Shown: piece after piece, positions 24,395-32,775 of the stretch | Position numbering within the stretch: position 1 is the stretch's first letter | How the letters are laid out: each line of letters begins with the position of its first letter | Assembly: GCA_041158225.1 (NCBI GenBank) | Contig: JBEBBU010000115.1 | Span: 1-34,794, forward strand | Direction of reading: 5' to 3' | Origin: JBEBBU01 sp041158225 | GTDB lineage: Bacteria > Pseudomonadota > Gammaproteobacteria > Methylococcales > Methylococcaceae | Length of the DNA: 34,794 nucleotides | Position numbers and translations under genes: made by a program | Notes under the pieces: generated by a model | Told to the model about the DNA's origin: nothing | Database searches by the model: none | What the model saw: only the letters and a program-made list of their open reading frames with translations

Positions 24395-25009
24395 ATGTCC
24401 AACGATTTTGAACTGCGCGCTGCCGAGCTGATCGCAGCTGGCAAACGCGCAGATGAGCGTGGCTGGGTTCCCGCCACCAGCGGCAACTTTTCTGCACGAC
24501 TGCAAGACCAGAGCATTGCCATCACAGTGTCCGGCAGACACAAAGGCAGACTGCAGATGCAGGACATCATGCAGATTGATGCTGCAGGCGTTTCCATGGA
24601 TCACAGAAAACCATCCGCAGAAACCCTGTTGCACACCCAGCTTTATGCCTCATCTGGCAGCACTGGTGCCGTATTGCATCCACACTCGCCAGCAGCAACG
24701 CTCATATCCATGCGCCATCCAGAAGGTGTCACCCTGCAGGATCTGGAACTGCTCAAAGCGCTTGAGGGTATTCACACGCATGAAGCGGTCATTCATATAC
24801 CCGTGTTTGCAAATGACCAGAATATTGAGCGACTGGCCAGCAAGGTAGCCGCACACATGGATCAGCGCCCCATGCCCATGCATGCCTATCTTATCGCGGG
24901 CCACGGCCTGTATACCTGGGCCAGCACAGTCGAAATAGCGCTGCGTCAGGTAGAAGCGCTGGAAGCCATGTTTGAACTCACGCTCCGTCTTGAAGGAAAA
25001 ACGCCATGA
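24395..25009 (+). CDS. mtnB: Methylthioribulose-1-phosphate dehydratase
   Basis: Class II aldolase-fold, zinc-dependent enzyme of the methionine salvage pathway; it dehydrates methylthioribulose-1-phosphate to the diketone. 204 aa. Zinc ligands H95 and H97 in LHPHSP and H171 in AGHGLYTW, with E76 in KPSAETLLH as probable base. The phosphate-binding ATSGNFSARL (27-36) and SGRHKGRL (46-53) are intact. Its stop overlaps the mtnD start (ATGA at 25006-25009). The AGHGLYTWA ending distinguishes it from fuculose aldolases. Confidence 0.92.
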   Translation: MSNDFELRAAELIAAGKRADERGWVPATSGNFSARLQDQSIAITVSGRHKGRLQMQDIMQIDAAGVSMDHRKPSAETLLHTQLYASSGSTGAVLHPHSPAATLISMRHPEGVTLQDLELLKALEGIHTHEAVIHIPVFANDQNIERLASKVAAHMDQRPMPMHAYLIAGHGLYTWASTVEIALRQVEALEAMFELTLRLEGKTP

Positions 25010-25566
25010 GTATGCTGACCGTATACAACCTTGACGCCTCCCCAGTCTCCAGCACCACGCATGACCATGCTGCCATCAGGGAGTTACTGGATCAGGCCGG
25101 TGTCCTTTTCGAGCAGTGGGATACGCTGTCGGGCCATGCGCAGCCATCCATGTCTGATGAGTCCATCCTTGAGGCCTACAGCGACCAGACCGCACGACTG
25201 AAGAAGCGTTACGGATTTCAGTCAGCCGATGTCATTCATATGCAGGCCGACCACCCGCAAAAAGAAGCCATACGTGCACGCTTTCTCAGCGAGCATACAC
25301 ACAGTGATTTTGAAGTACGTTTCTTTGTAGAAGGACGCGGACTGTTCTATCTCAGGAACGGCGATCAGGTCTATGCACTGCTGTGCGAAAAGGGTGACCT
25401 GATCAGCGTACCCGCAGGCATGCCCCACTGGTTTGACATGGGCAGCCAGCCGCACCTGAGCTGCATACGCCTTTTTACTGACGAAGCCGGCTGGGTAGCC
25501 GCCTATACCGGCACACCTTATTGCAAAAACTTCCCTGATCTTGACCAGACCCTGCAGGAGACATGA
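25006..25566 (+). CDS. mtnD: Acireductone dioxygenase
   Basis: Cupin-fold metal enzyme of methionine salvage. With Fe(II) it makes the keto acid precursor of methionine; with Ni(II) an off-pathway product. 186 aa. Metal ligands H97, H99 and E103 in the HTHSDFE motif and H141 in MPHWFD match the known HxHxxxE...H set in spacing. Overlaps mtnB by 4 nt and is followed by mtnC after 3 nt, so the three are one unit. Confidence 0.95.
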   Translation: MSMLTVYNLDASPVSSTTHDHAAIRELLDQAGVLFEQWDTLSGHAQPSMSDESILEAYSDQTARLKKRYGFQSADVIHMQADHPQKEAIRARFLSEHTHSDFEVRFFVEGRGLFYLRNGDQVYALLCEKGDLISVPAGMPHWFDMGSQPHLSCIRLFTDEAGWVAAYTGTPYCKNFPDLDQTLQET

Positions 25567-25569
25567 TCC

Positions 25570-26250
25570 GTGATCAAAGCCATCGTCACTGATATTGAAG
25601 GCACCACATCTTCTCTGGCATTCGTCAAGGATATACTGTTCCCTTATGCACGCGCAGCCCTACCCGACTATGTTCGCGTACATCAGACAGACCCGGCTGT
25701 TTCAGACATCCTTGACGAGGTAGCCCAACTTACCGCCTGCCCAAGGGATGATCTGGAAAGCCTCACCCAGACGCTGGTGCAATGGATTGATGAAGACAGG
25801 AAAATTACCCCGCTGAAGCTGCTACAGGGGCTTATCTGGGAGGAAGGTTACCAGAAGGGCGAGTATCAGGGACACCTCTACCCCGACGCAATCGAGTGCC
25901 TGCAACGCTGGCACCAGCAGGGCTACCAGCTTTATGTCTATTCGTCAGGTTCAGTTCAGGCGCAGCAGCTTCTGTTTGCCCATACCAACGCCGGGGATCT
26001 GCGCCCGCTGTTTTCAGGTTATTTCGATACCCGCACTGGCGCCAAGCAGGATGTCAATGCTTACAGGAGCATTATCCAGACCATTGGGCTGCCTGCAGAT
26101 GAAATCGTGTTCCTGTCAGATATTGTCGCCGAACTGGATGCCGCTGCCGCCGCCGGCATGCAGACCCGCTGGCTGGTACGCCCACCAGCGCAGCCAGACA
26201 TAAGTATTTCTCATGTACACACTAGCGATTTCTACCAGATTCACTTATGA
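25570..26250 (+). CDS. mtnC: Enolase-phosphatase E1
   Basis: HAD-family bifunctional enzyme that enolises and dephosphorylates the diketone in methionine salvage to give acireductone. 226 aa from GTG at 25570. The nucleophile motif is DIEGTT with D8 and E10; YSSGSVQAQ is the second motif and VFLSDIVAELDAA the last. The E10 in place of the second aspartate is typical of MtnC. The start is 3 nt after the mtnD stop. Pathway order is mtnB, mtnC, mtnD, so the gene order is not reaction order. mtnA and mtnP/mtnN are not in the window. Confidence 0.94.
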   Translation: MIKAIVTDIEGTTSSLAFVKDILFPYARAALPDYVRVHQTDPAVSDILDEVAQLTACPRDDLESLTQTLVQWIDEDRKITPLKLLQGLIWEEGYQKGEYQGHLYPDAIECLQRWHQQGYQLYVYSSGSVQAQQLLFAHTNAGDLRPLFSGYFDTRTGAKQDVNAYRSIIQTIGLPADEIVFLSDIVAELDAAAAAGMQTRWLVRPPAQPDISISHVHTSDFYQIHL

Positions 26251-26292
26251 TGAATCCATTGCCCCGACTTGGGGAGTGGCTTTGGTGACTGA

Positions 26293-26847
26293 ATGACAAC
26301 TGGCTCAAGACTTTCCCGGCGGCAGTTTTTCATGCGTACTGGCATAGCTGCAGCAGGAACACTTCTCCTGCCTTCTGCAGAAGTTTTCGCCAAGGCTCTC
26401 TCCCGCGAAAAGAGTCTGCAGCTCTACAATGCCAACACCAAGGAAGAGTTCTGCATCCAGTGCAGCCCTCAGGAACATTACGAACCCCGCCTCATGCGTC
26501 AGTTCAGCCACTTCCTGAGAGATCATCATCAGGATAGTGTCCACCCTATGGATCCAGGCCTGATTGACCTGCTGTTTGCTGTATCCGTTCTCACCCGGTC
26601 TGCCGGGACTTTCGAGATCATTTCCGGTTACCGCTCCCCTGCCACCAACCATTCACTGCGTAAGCAGCACCATGGCGTTGCGGAACATAGTCTTCATACC
26701 CATGGCAAAGCCATGGATATCAGACTGAGCGACACCAGCGCTCATGAAATCCAGCGCGCAGGCATGGCGTTGCAGATGGGGGGAGTAGGCTATTATCCAC
26801 GGGAAAACTTTGTGCACCTTGATACTGGCGATGTCCGCTACTGGTAA
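26293..26847 (+). CDS. Tat-exported DUF882/YcbK-like peptidase
   Basis: 184 aa. A twin-arginine signal (SRRQFFMR, about 8-15, then hydrophobic 16-30) directs folded export. The mature domain resembles DUF882 of the M15 peptidase fold, with SGYRSP, HSLHTHGKAMDIRL and GGVGYYP...FVHLDTG; the histidine/aspartate pattern is the expected zinc site. The likely substrate is peptidoglycan peptides. It begins 42 nt after mtnC on the same strand and is convergent with the L,D-transpeptidase gene. In E. coli the ycbK homologue lies next to ycbB in the same direction. Confidence 0.82.
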   Translation: MTTGSRLSRRQFFMRTGIAAAGTLLLPSAEVFAKALSREKSLQLYNANTKEEFCIQCSPQEHYEPRLMRQFSHFLRDHHQDSVHPMDPGLIDLLFAVSVLTRSAGTFEIISGYRSPATNHSLRKQHHGVAEHSLHTHGKAMDIRLSDTSAHEIQRAGMALQMGGVGYYPRENFVHLDTGDVRYW

Positions 26848-26869
26848 CGCCTCCTGCTGAGCGATACCC

Positions 26870-26895
26870 CCCTATCCACCTTACGGTGGATAGGG
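26870..26895. terminator. Hairpin between the convergent peptidase and transpeptidase genes
   Basis: CCCTATCCACC (26870-26880) and GGTGGATAGGG (26885-26895) form a perfect 11-bp stem with a four-base loop. The transpeptidase stop codon (TAA, minus strand 26883-26881) lies in the loop. No T-run follows on either strand, so if it stops transcription in both directions it would do so without the usual U tract. Confidence 0.6.
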
Positions 26896-28572
26896 AAAGC
26901 CCTTTGCCAGAAGATTCTGCAGTATCAGGTCGTGACCATAAATGTCATCATGGAACATGATCTGCCCATCCTCGCCTGCCATCACTGTTGAATAGAAAAT
27001 ATACACTGGCAGATTCTGCCTGAGATTGATCACTCTGGACTTGTCGCCGGTGTTCATGACCTCCTCTATCTTGCCACGCGTCCATTCACCACTGGCATCC
27101 TGCAGCACAAACTCAGCCAGCCCCACAGGATCCTGTAGGCGGATACAGCCATGACTGAAATCGCGTCTCGCCCTCTGGAACAGGCCACGGGTCGGCGTAC
27201 TGTGCAGATAAACATTGTTATTGTTGGGAAAAGCAAACTTGACCAGGCCCAGTGCATTCTTGGGCCCAGGCTTCTGCCGGAGACGGAGAGCACCGGTCTG
27301 CAGCATGGCAATATTCTGGGCACTGGGTTCAAGTGACTGGCCAGTACCACCCGTACTGGAAACAATCTCAAGATTGTTTTGCGCCAGATAACCGGGATTG
27401 CGCCTGATCAGCGGTAGCATTTCCTTGACTGTGATCTGGTAAGGCACATTCCAGTAAGGCCGGAAGATGATATTGGTCATGTCAGATGAAAACACTGGCG
27501 TATGCCGGCCATCAATCGCCTCGCCCACGATGACATTCATGGTCATGTCTGGCCGGGTACTCGCCATACCGTTTCTGTAGGCAAAAAGCTGGAACGATGG
27601 AATATTGACCAACAGATAGGGGCCATTCATCTGTTCTGGCAGCCAGCGCAACCGCTCCATGCCCAGACGGATCTGCTCCACCCTGTCTGCCAGCGGCACA
27701 TTGAGCGCCAGCACGGTTCCGCGGCCGATAACGCCGTCAGCATGCAGACCATGCCGGCGCTGGAAACGCTTGACCCCCTCAACCACAGATCCCGAATACA
27801 GCTCAGAACCTGCCCGGGTATTCGATTCAGACTGCGCCATGTCACCCAGCTGTGTCAGGAAATGCCTCAGCGCAGGCACCTCCCTGCTGCTACTCCCTGG
27901 AGAAAATTTTTGTGGGAAAGAAAAATTGACCGCGCCCACCTGTGGCGCCAGTTCCTGATAGAACATCAGCGCCTGCCTGAAAGAGCGGTAAAGATGCAGC
28001 TTGGGCTCTAGCGACTGCAGATGCGCGTGGGGATCGGCATCCTTGCTCAATGCGCGCAGCAGTTCCGGCAAATCAAGCTTTTTAGGCTCGATGCTGAGTC
28101 CAAAATCGACATTACGTGGATTGATACGACCGAGATACAGATTGCTCGCATAGCGCATCAGGGAAAGGCTCAATGCGACATCAAATCCGGCAACATCCTC
28201 AACACTACGATCAGGATAGGCACGAAGCCGCTTGATCCATTCAGACAGCAATGCAGCATCATAATCACTGGCATTCAACCCCTCGCTATCCGCCTCAGCA
28301 AGCACAGCCACCAGTATGGACGCCTGTTCAACAGGTACCCCATCCCGCGTCCATAACGGATGAAAGGCATCATGCTGATACAGCTGATCCAGGGACTGTT
28401 GATAATCTGGAAAGCGACTCCAGCGCAGCCCCGGATCCTCACCCTGCCGCAAGATGGCAGCAATATCCGTTTCAACCGTACGCACTGCAGCATCTTCTGC
28501 CGCAAGGCTGTAAGCAACTGGATGAATCAGGCACCCACACAGGATAAAAATACGAAGTCTGGTCGAAAACAT
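26881..28572 (-). CDS. YcbB-like L,D-transpeptidase
   Basis: Forms 3-3 cross-links in peptidoglycan or attaches proteins to it. 563 aa with ATG at 28572; an ATG at 28584 is possible, and the choice is not decided by a clear ribosome site. Sec signal about 1-25 (ending SLA before AEDA), a long scaffold domain to about 250, a peptidoglycan-binding segment (VEGVKRFQRRHGLHADGVIGRGT) split across about 265-290, and the YkuD catalytic domain with the SHGCIRL motif where C476 is the nucleophile. The C-terminus (FPYPP) is encoded in the hairpin that overlaps the stop. Confidence 0.9.
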   Translation of the reverse strand: MFSTRLRIFILCGCLIHPVAYSLAAEDAAVRTVETDIAAILRQGEDPGLRWSRFPDYQQSLDQLYQHDAFHPLWTRDGVPVEQASILVAVLAEADSEGLNASDYDAALLSEWIKRLRAYPDRSVEDVAGFDVALSLSLMRYASNLYLGRINPRNVDFGLSIEPKKLDLPELLRALSKDADPHAHLQSLEPKLHLYRSFRQALMFYQELAPQVGAVNFSFPQKFSPGSSSREVPALRHFLTQLGDMAQSESNTRAGSELYSGSVVEGVKRFQRRHGLHADGVIGRGTVLALNVPLADRVEQIRLGMERLRWLPEQMNGPYLLVNIPSFQLFAYRNGMASTRPDMTMNVIVGEAIDGRHTPVFSSDMTNIIFRPYWNVPYQITVKEMLPLIRRNPGYLAQNNLEIVSSTGGTGQSLEPSAQNIAMLQTGALRLRQKPGPKNALGLVKFAFPNNNNVYLHSTPTRGLFQRARRDFSHGCIRLQDPVGLAEFVLQDASGEWTRGKIEEVMNTGDKSRVINLRQNLPVYIFYSTVMAGEDGQIMFHDDIYGHDLILQNLLAKGFPYPP

Positions 28573-28660
28573 GGTTGAAACCATCAGCACATGATCAAAA
28601 ATTAGACCGACAGTATAAACGGAAGTTGGCCCACATGACGCACTCATTATTTCATAGCAC

Positions 28661-28689
28661 TTTACTTGGGATTTAAACAGTACTAAAAT
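28661..28689 (+). promoter_or_regulatory. Promoter of the SUF operon
   Basis: TTTACT (28661-28666) and TAAAAT (28684-28689) are 17 bp apart, with five of six matches at -10. Transcription would start near 28696, about 20 nt before the regulator ATG at 28716. GAGG at 28701-28704 lies 11 nt before that ATG. The operator overlaps the -10. Confidence 0.55.
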
Positions 28690-28696
28690 AGTACTG
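28678..28696. promoter_or_regulatory. Palindromic operator of the SUF regulator
   Basis: CAGTACT and AGTACTG are exact inverted repeats separated by five A/T bases. The site covers the -10 box, so a bound dimer would block RNA polymerase. Rrf2-family regulators commonly bind palindromes of about this size and control their own operons; the regulator encoded next is the obvious candidate. Confidence 0.6.
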
Positions 28697-28715
28697 AATA
28701 GAGGCCAACACCACC

Positions 28716-29198
28716 ATGATACGCATCAGCAAACTTACCGATTATGCCATCGTACTGCTGTGCCAGATGGCACGATCAGGCCCTGGCGTGCACGCCACAT
28801 CCACGCTGGCCGAACAGACCGGACTGGCGATGCCAACAGTCGCCAAATTGCTGAAAAGCCTGGTCAAGGCTGGCATTGTAGGCTCATCACGCGGCGTCAA
28901 TGGCGGCTATACCCTGGCATCCAGCCCATCAGCGCTTACTATCGCCAGCATCATCAACGCGCTTGAAGGCCCGATAGCCCTGACTGAATGCTCCGCTTCT
29001 GCGGCTGAGAACTGCCAGCAGTCGGGCTCATGTGATGTCAGAGCCAACTGGCATGTGATCAACGACGCCGTCAGATCTGCGCTCAATGCGGTGACCCTGC
29101 AGGACATGCTGAATCCGGCTGATCCCGGAACCCAGGAACATATCATGTATTTTTCCCAACCCGCCAGATCCACACTACAGTCGCCAAGGAGCCACTGA
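28716..29198 (+). CDS. Rrf2-family iron-sulfur regulator of the SUF operon
   Basis: 160-residue winged-helix regulator that likely carries an iron-sulfur cluster and represses the operon when clusters are sufficient. N-terminal DNA-binding part has KLTDYAIVLLCQMA and SSRGVNGGYTLA typical of the family. Three cysteines, C92, C100 and C106, have spacing C-x7-C-x5-C, close to the IscR C-x5-C-x5-C cluster site. ATG at 28716, with GAGG 11 nt upstream. Its stop overlaps the sufB start (TGATG at 29196-29200). Often annotated as SUF system regulator; I give no symbol because sufR is used for an unrelated cyanobacterial repressor. Confidence 0.88.
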   Translation: MIRISKLTDYAIVLLCQMARSGPGVHATSTLAEQTGLAMPTVAKLLKSLVKAGIVGSSRGVNGGYTLASSPSALTIASIINALEGPIALTECSASAAENCQQSGSCDVRANWHVINDAVRSALNAVTLQDMLNPADPGTQEHIMYFSQPARSTLQSPRSH

Positions 29199-30643
29199 TG
29201 TCAGCCAGTTCAGAAACCATCGAGCGCCTCATCAGCCAGGACTACAAGCCTGGCTTCGTGACTGATATGGAAGCTGACACGCTGCCCCCCGGTCTGGACG
29301 AAGGCGTGGTAGCCGCCATATCAGCCCGTAAACAGGAACCTGATTTCATGCTGGAATGGCGCCTGCAGGCGCTCAGACACTGGCAGACCCTGTCAGAACC
29401 CACATGGGCTTATGTCGATTATGAACCCATCGACTACCAGTCCATCAGTTACTTTTCTGCGCCCAAGGTCAAGGAAAAACCGGCCAGCCTGGATGAGGTT
29501 GATCCTAAGCTGCTTGAGACCTACCAGAAACTGGGCATCCCGCTGCACGAACAGGAAAGGTTGGCGGGAGTTGCCGTCGATGCCGTTTTTGACAGCGTAT
29601 CGGTGGCCACCACCTTCAAGGGCAAGCTGGCTGAAGCCGGAGTGATTTTCTGCTCCATGTCAGAAGCATTGGAAAAGTATCCTGATCTGGTGCGCCAGTA
29701 TCTGGGTACTGTAGTTCCTCCTGAAGACAATTTTTTTGCTGCGCTCAACTCGGCAGTATTTTCGGATGGATCGTTTGTCTATGTGCCCAAGGGTGTGCGC
29801 TGTCCGATGGAACTGTCTACCTATTTCAGAATCAATGCTGCCAATACCGGACAGTTTGAAAGAACACTGATCATTGCGGATGAAGGCAGCCATGTCAGTT
29901 ATCTTGAAGGCTGTACGGCCCCCATGCGCGATGAAAACCAGCTACATGCAGCGGTGGTTGAACTGGTGGCACTGGAAGGCGCCGAGATCAAATATTCCAC
30001 GGTACAGAACTGGTATCCGGGAGACGAGGAAGGACGTGGTGGCATCTACAATTTCGTGACCAAGCGTGGCGACTGCCGCGGCAGAAAATCCAAGATTTCC
30101 TGGACGCAGGTCGAAACTGGTTCAGCCATCACATGGAAGTATCCAAGCTGTATTCTCAGAGGTGAAGAATCGGTTGGCGAGTTTTACTCGGTAGCCGTTA
30201 CACACCGGCGCCAACAGGCTGATACTGGCACCAAAATGATCCACATTGGACGCAATACCCGCAGCACCATCATTTCCAAGGGCATCTCCGCAGGCAGGGC
30301 ACAGAATACCTACCGTGGCCAGGTCCAGATTCTGAAAAGTGCTACTGGCGCCCGTAATTACACCCAGTGTGATTCACTGCTGATCGGCAGGCAGTGTGGC
30401 GCCCACACTTTCCCTTACATTGAGGTCAAACAGCCTGATGCAAGCGTCGAGCATGAAGCCACGACCTCAAAAATCAGTGAGGATCAGCTGTTCTTCTGCC
30501 AGCAGCGCGGCATCACTGCCGAAGATGCGGTATCCATGATCGTCAACGGTTTCTGTAAAGAGGTATTCAAGGAACTGCCCATGGAGTTTGCTGTAGAAGC
30601 CCAGGCGCTGCTTGGCATCAGCCTGGAAGGCAGTGTTGGCTGA
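29198..30643 (+). CDS. sufB: Fe-S cluster scaffold subunit SufB
   Basis: Main scaffold on which the SufBCD complex builds iron-sulfur clusters. 481 aa, normal length. The conserved blocks GCTAPMRDENQLHAAVVEL, SILRGE-like CILRGEESVGEFYSVA, ARNYTQCDSLLIG and EHEATTSKISEDQLFF (the last with the conserved glutamate and the upstream cysteines) are all present. AAGGA at 29185-29190 precedes the ATG, which overlaps the regulator stop. A 45-nt gap separates it from sufC. Confidence 0.96.
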   Translation: MSASSETIERLISQDYKPGFVTDMEADTLPPGLDEGVVAAISARKQEPDFMLEWRLQALRHWQTLSEPTWAYVDYEPIDYQSISYFSAPKVKEKPASLDEVDPKLLETYQKLGIPLHEQERLAGVAVDAVFDSVSVATTFKGKLAEAGVIFCSMSEALEKYPDLVRQYLGTVVPPEDNFFAALNSAVFSDGSFVYVPKGVRCPMELSTYFRINAANTGQFERTLIIADEGSHVSYLEGCTAPMRDENQLHAAVVELVALEGAEIKYSTVQNWYPGDEEGRGGIYNFVTKRGDCRGRKSKISWTQVETGSAITWKYPSCILRGEESVGEFYSVAVTHRRQQADTGTKMIHIGRNTRSTIISKGISAGRAQNTYRGQVQILKSATGARNYTQCDSLLIGRQCGAHTFPYIEVKQPDASVEHEATTSKISEDQLFFCQQRGITAEDAVSMIVNGFCKEVFKELPMEFAVEAQALLGISLEGSVG

Positions 30644-30688
30644 ACACAAACCCATTATTCACTCCGTTATCAGTACACGAGAAACCAT

Positions 30689-31444
30689 ATGCTCAATATT
30701 CAGGACCTTCACGTTTCGGTTGAAGACAAGGCCATTCTGAAAGGCATCAACCTGCAGGTCGCAGCTGGTGAGGTTCATGCCATCATGGGTCCCAACGGTT
30801 CCGGCAAAAGCACACTGTCCCATGTACTCGCCGGTCGCCCTGGTTACGAAGTCACCGCGGGCAGCATCCAGTGGCAGGGACAGGATCTTCTGGCCATGTC
30901 AATTGAAGATCGTGCCCGTTCAGGTATTTTTCTGGCATTCCAGTATCCCGTCGAAATCCCTGGCGTCAGCAATATCTATCTCCTCAAGGCGGCGCTGAAT
31001 GCGGCACGTCGCCATCGGGGACTCAATGAAATTGATGCCATGGATTTTCTCGGTACCGTCAAGGAAAAAATCCGCAGCCTGAATCTGGATGAATCATTTC
31101 TCTATCGCGGCGTCAACGAAGGCTTCTCCGGAGGCGAAAAAAAGCGCAACGAGATTCTGCAGATGGCCATACTGGAACCGCTGCTGTGCATACTGGACGA
31201 AACCGATTCAGGCCTGGACATTGATGCACTCAAGATCGTGGCCGAGGGTGTCAATGCACTGCGTTCATCAGACCGCTCGTTCCTGATGGTCACCCATTAC
31301 CAGCGACTTCTGGATTACATCCGGCCTGACCATGTCCATGTGCTGGCGCATGGGCGCATTATCCGTTCAGGTGGCCCTGAACTTGCGCTGGAACTGGAAG
31401 CCCAGGGTTATGGGTGGATAAACTCTCCCGATGCAGGTGCATGA
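30689..31444 (+). CDS. sufC: ABC-type ATPase SufC
   Basis: Energises cluster assembly on SufB/SufD. 251 aa; Walker A GPNGSGKST at 34-42, signature GFSGGEKKRNE, Walker B LLCILDETDSGLDIDAL. The tail is normal. Its stop overlaps the sufD start (ATGA at 31441-31444). A cytosolic soluble ATPase despite the ABC fold. Confidence 0.96.
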   Translation: MLNIQDLHVSVEDKAILKGINLQVAAGEVHAIMGPNGSGKSTLSHVLAGRPGYEVTAGSIQWQGQDLLAMSIEDRARSGIFLAFQYPVEIPGVSNIYLLKAALNAARRHRGLNEIDAMDFLGTVKEKIRSLNLDESFLYRGVNEGFSGGEKKRNEILQMAILEPLLCILDETDSGLDIDALKIVAEGVNALRSSDRSFLMVTHYQRLLDYIRPDHVHVLAHGRIIRSGGPELALELEAQGYGWINSPDAGA

Positions 31445-32763
31445 TCATGAACAGACTGGTGACGCTGGCACGGGAAACGGTACAGCAGGGGGCACTACCT
31501 GGACAATCCAGAGCTGATCTTGACGGCCTGCGCCAGTCCGCCCTGGCAACACTGGAAGCACACGGATTTCCTGACAGCCGGAGCGAGGCATTCCGCTACA
31601 GCCGCAGCAAACGTCTGGAAAACATGGCCTTTGCAGATGCACCCGGCGCAGTGGTTGAAGGTGCCACGGCTATGGAAGCCTACCTGTCGCCCATACGCAT
31701 TCCGGGCGCATGGAGCATGGTATTTGTTGATGGTCATTACCATGCAGCCTGTTCCACCCCAGCTGTCGGCGACGGGTTGCTCTGCCAGAACATGACAGGC
31801 TTTCTGGAAGATAAGCGCAATGATTACCTGCCTTTCCCGATGGAAGCTGACGATCATGGCTGGATGCAGGCTAACCAGGCCTGTTTCAGTGATGGTGTAG
31901 TGATCATGGCTGAAGCCGGTTGCCGGCTGGAACAGCCGCTACAGATCATTCATGTCAGCACCCGGGCAGCAGCACCTGTCTATGTGCGCAATCATATCCA
32001 TATGGGTGCAGACAGCCATATTGACATACTGGAAAGCTGGCTGGATATTTCCAGCAGCGCCACACTGGTCAATGCAGTGACCGACATCCAGCTGGATGAT
32101 CATGCGTCGCTGAACATTGTGCGTCTGGATGAAGATGACAGGATTCTGGCCAACAGGCTGGCGCACCAGCGTATCCATGCCGGCACACATAGCACTTACC
32201 GCCAGCATACGTTTCATCTGGGAGGTAGCCTGCTCCGTCAGGAAACGCATATCCAGTTACAGCAGCATGCCAGTTGCAGCACGGAAGGCCTGTTCATGAC
32301 GCGTGACCGGCAGGAATCCGGTCACCAGCTGCTCATTGAGCATAAGGCACCTGATGCCAGCAGTCAGGTGCGTTATCACGGTCTTGCAGACCAGGCCAGC
32401 CGTGGCATATTCCAGGGCAGGATATTGGTAGGTAGCCATGCTGACAGAACCGTCGCTGATATGCAAAGCAAAAACCTGCTGCTCTCGGATCAGGCTGAAA
32501 TTGATGCCATGCCACAGCTTGAAATCCATGCCGATGATGTCAGATGCGCCCACGGTGTAAGCATCGGGCAACTGGACGAGACTGCCATTTTCTACCTTGA
32601 GTCGCGTGGCATTGCACGCCCTGAAGCTGTGCGTCTGCTGATGGCCGGCTTTGCCAACAGCATGACGGACCCGATTGTGCACCATGGCCTGCGTACGCAT
32701 GTGCGGGCCAGGCTGGCTGTACACCTGCAGTTTGCCCCCGAAAGCTTTGGGCTTAAACCCTAA
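31441..32763 (+). CDS. sufD: Fe-S assembly subunit SufD
   Basis: Partner of SufB in the SufBC2D complex, needed for iron supply. 440 aa from ATG at 31441; an ATG at 31447 would remove two residues. The C-terminal beta-helix blocks ADMQSKNLLLSDQAEIDAMPQLEIHADDVRC split over about 345-375 and CAHGVSIGQLDETAIFYLESRGI are clearly of this family. Overlaps sufC and is followed by sufS after 12 nt. Confidence 0.94.
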   Translation: MIMNRLVTLARETVQQGALPGQSRADLDGLRQSALATLEAHGFPDSRSEAFRYSRSKRLENMAFADAPGAVVEGATAMEAYLSPIRIPGAWSMVFVDGHYHAACSTPAVGDGLLCQNMTGFLEDKRNDYLPFPMEADDHGWMQANQACFSDGVVIMAEAGCRLEQPLQIIHVSTRAAAPVYVRNHIHMGADSHIDILESWLDISSSATLVNAVTDIQLDDHASLNIVRLDEDDRILANRLAHQRIHAGTHSTYRQHTFHLGGSLLRQETHIQLQQHASCSTEGLFMTRDRQESGHQLLIEHKAPDASSQVRYHGLADQASRGIFQGRILVGSHADRTVADMQSKNLLLSDQAEIDAMPQLEIHADDVRCAHGVSIGQLDETAIFYLESRGIARPEAVRLLMAGFANSMTDPIVHHGLRTHVRARLAVHLQFAPESFGLKP

Positions 32764-32775
32764 AGGATGCATGCG

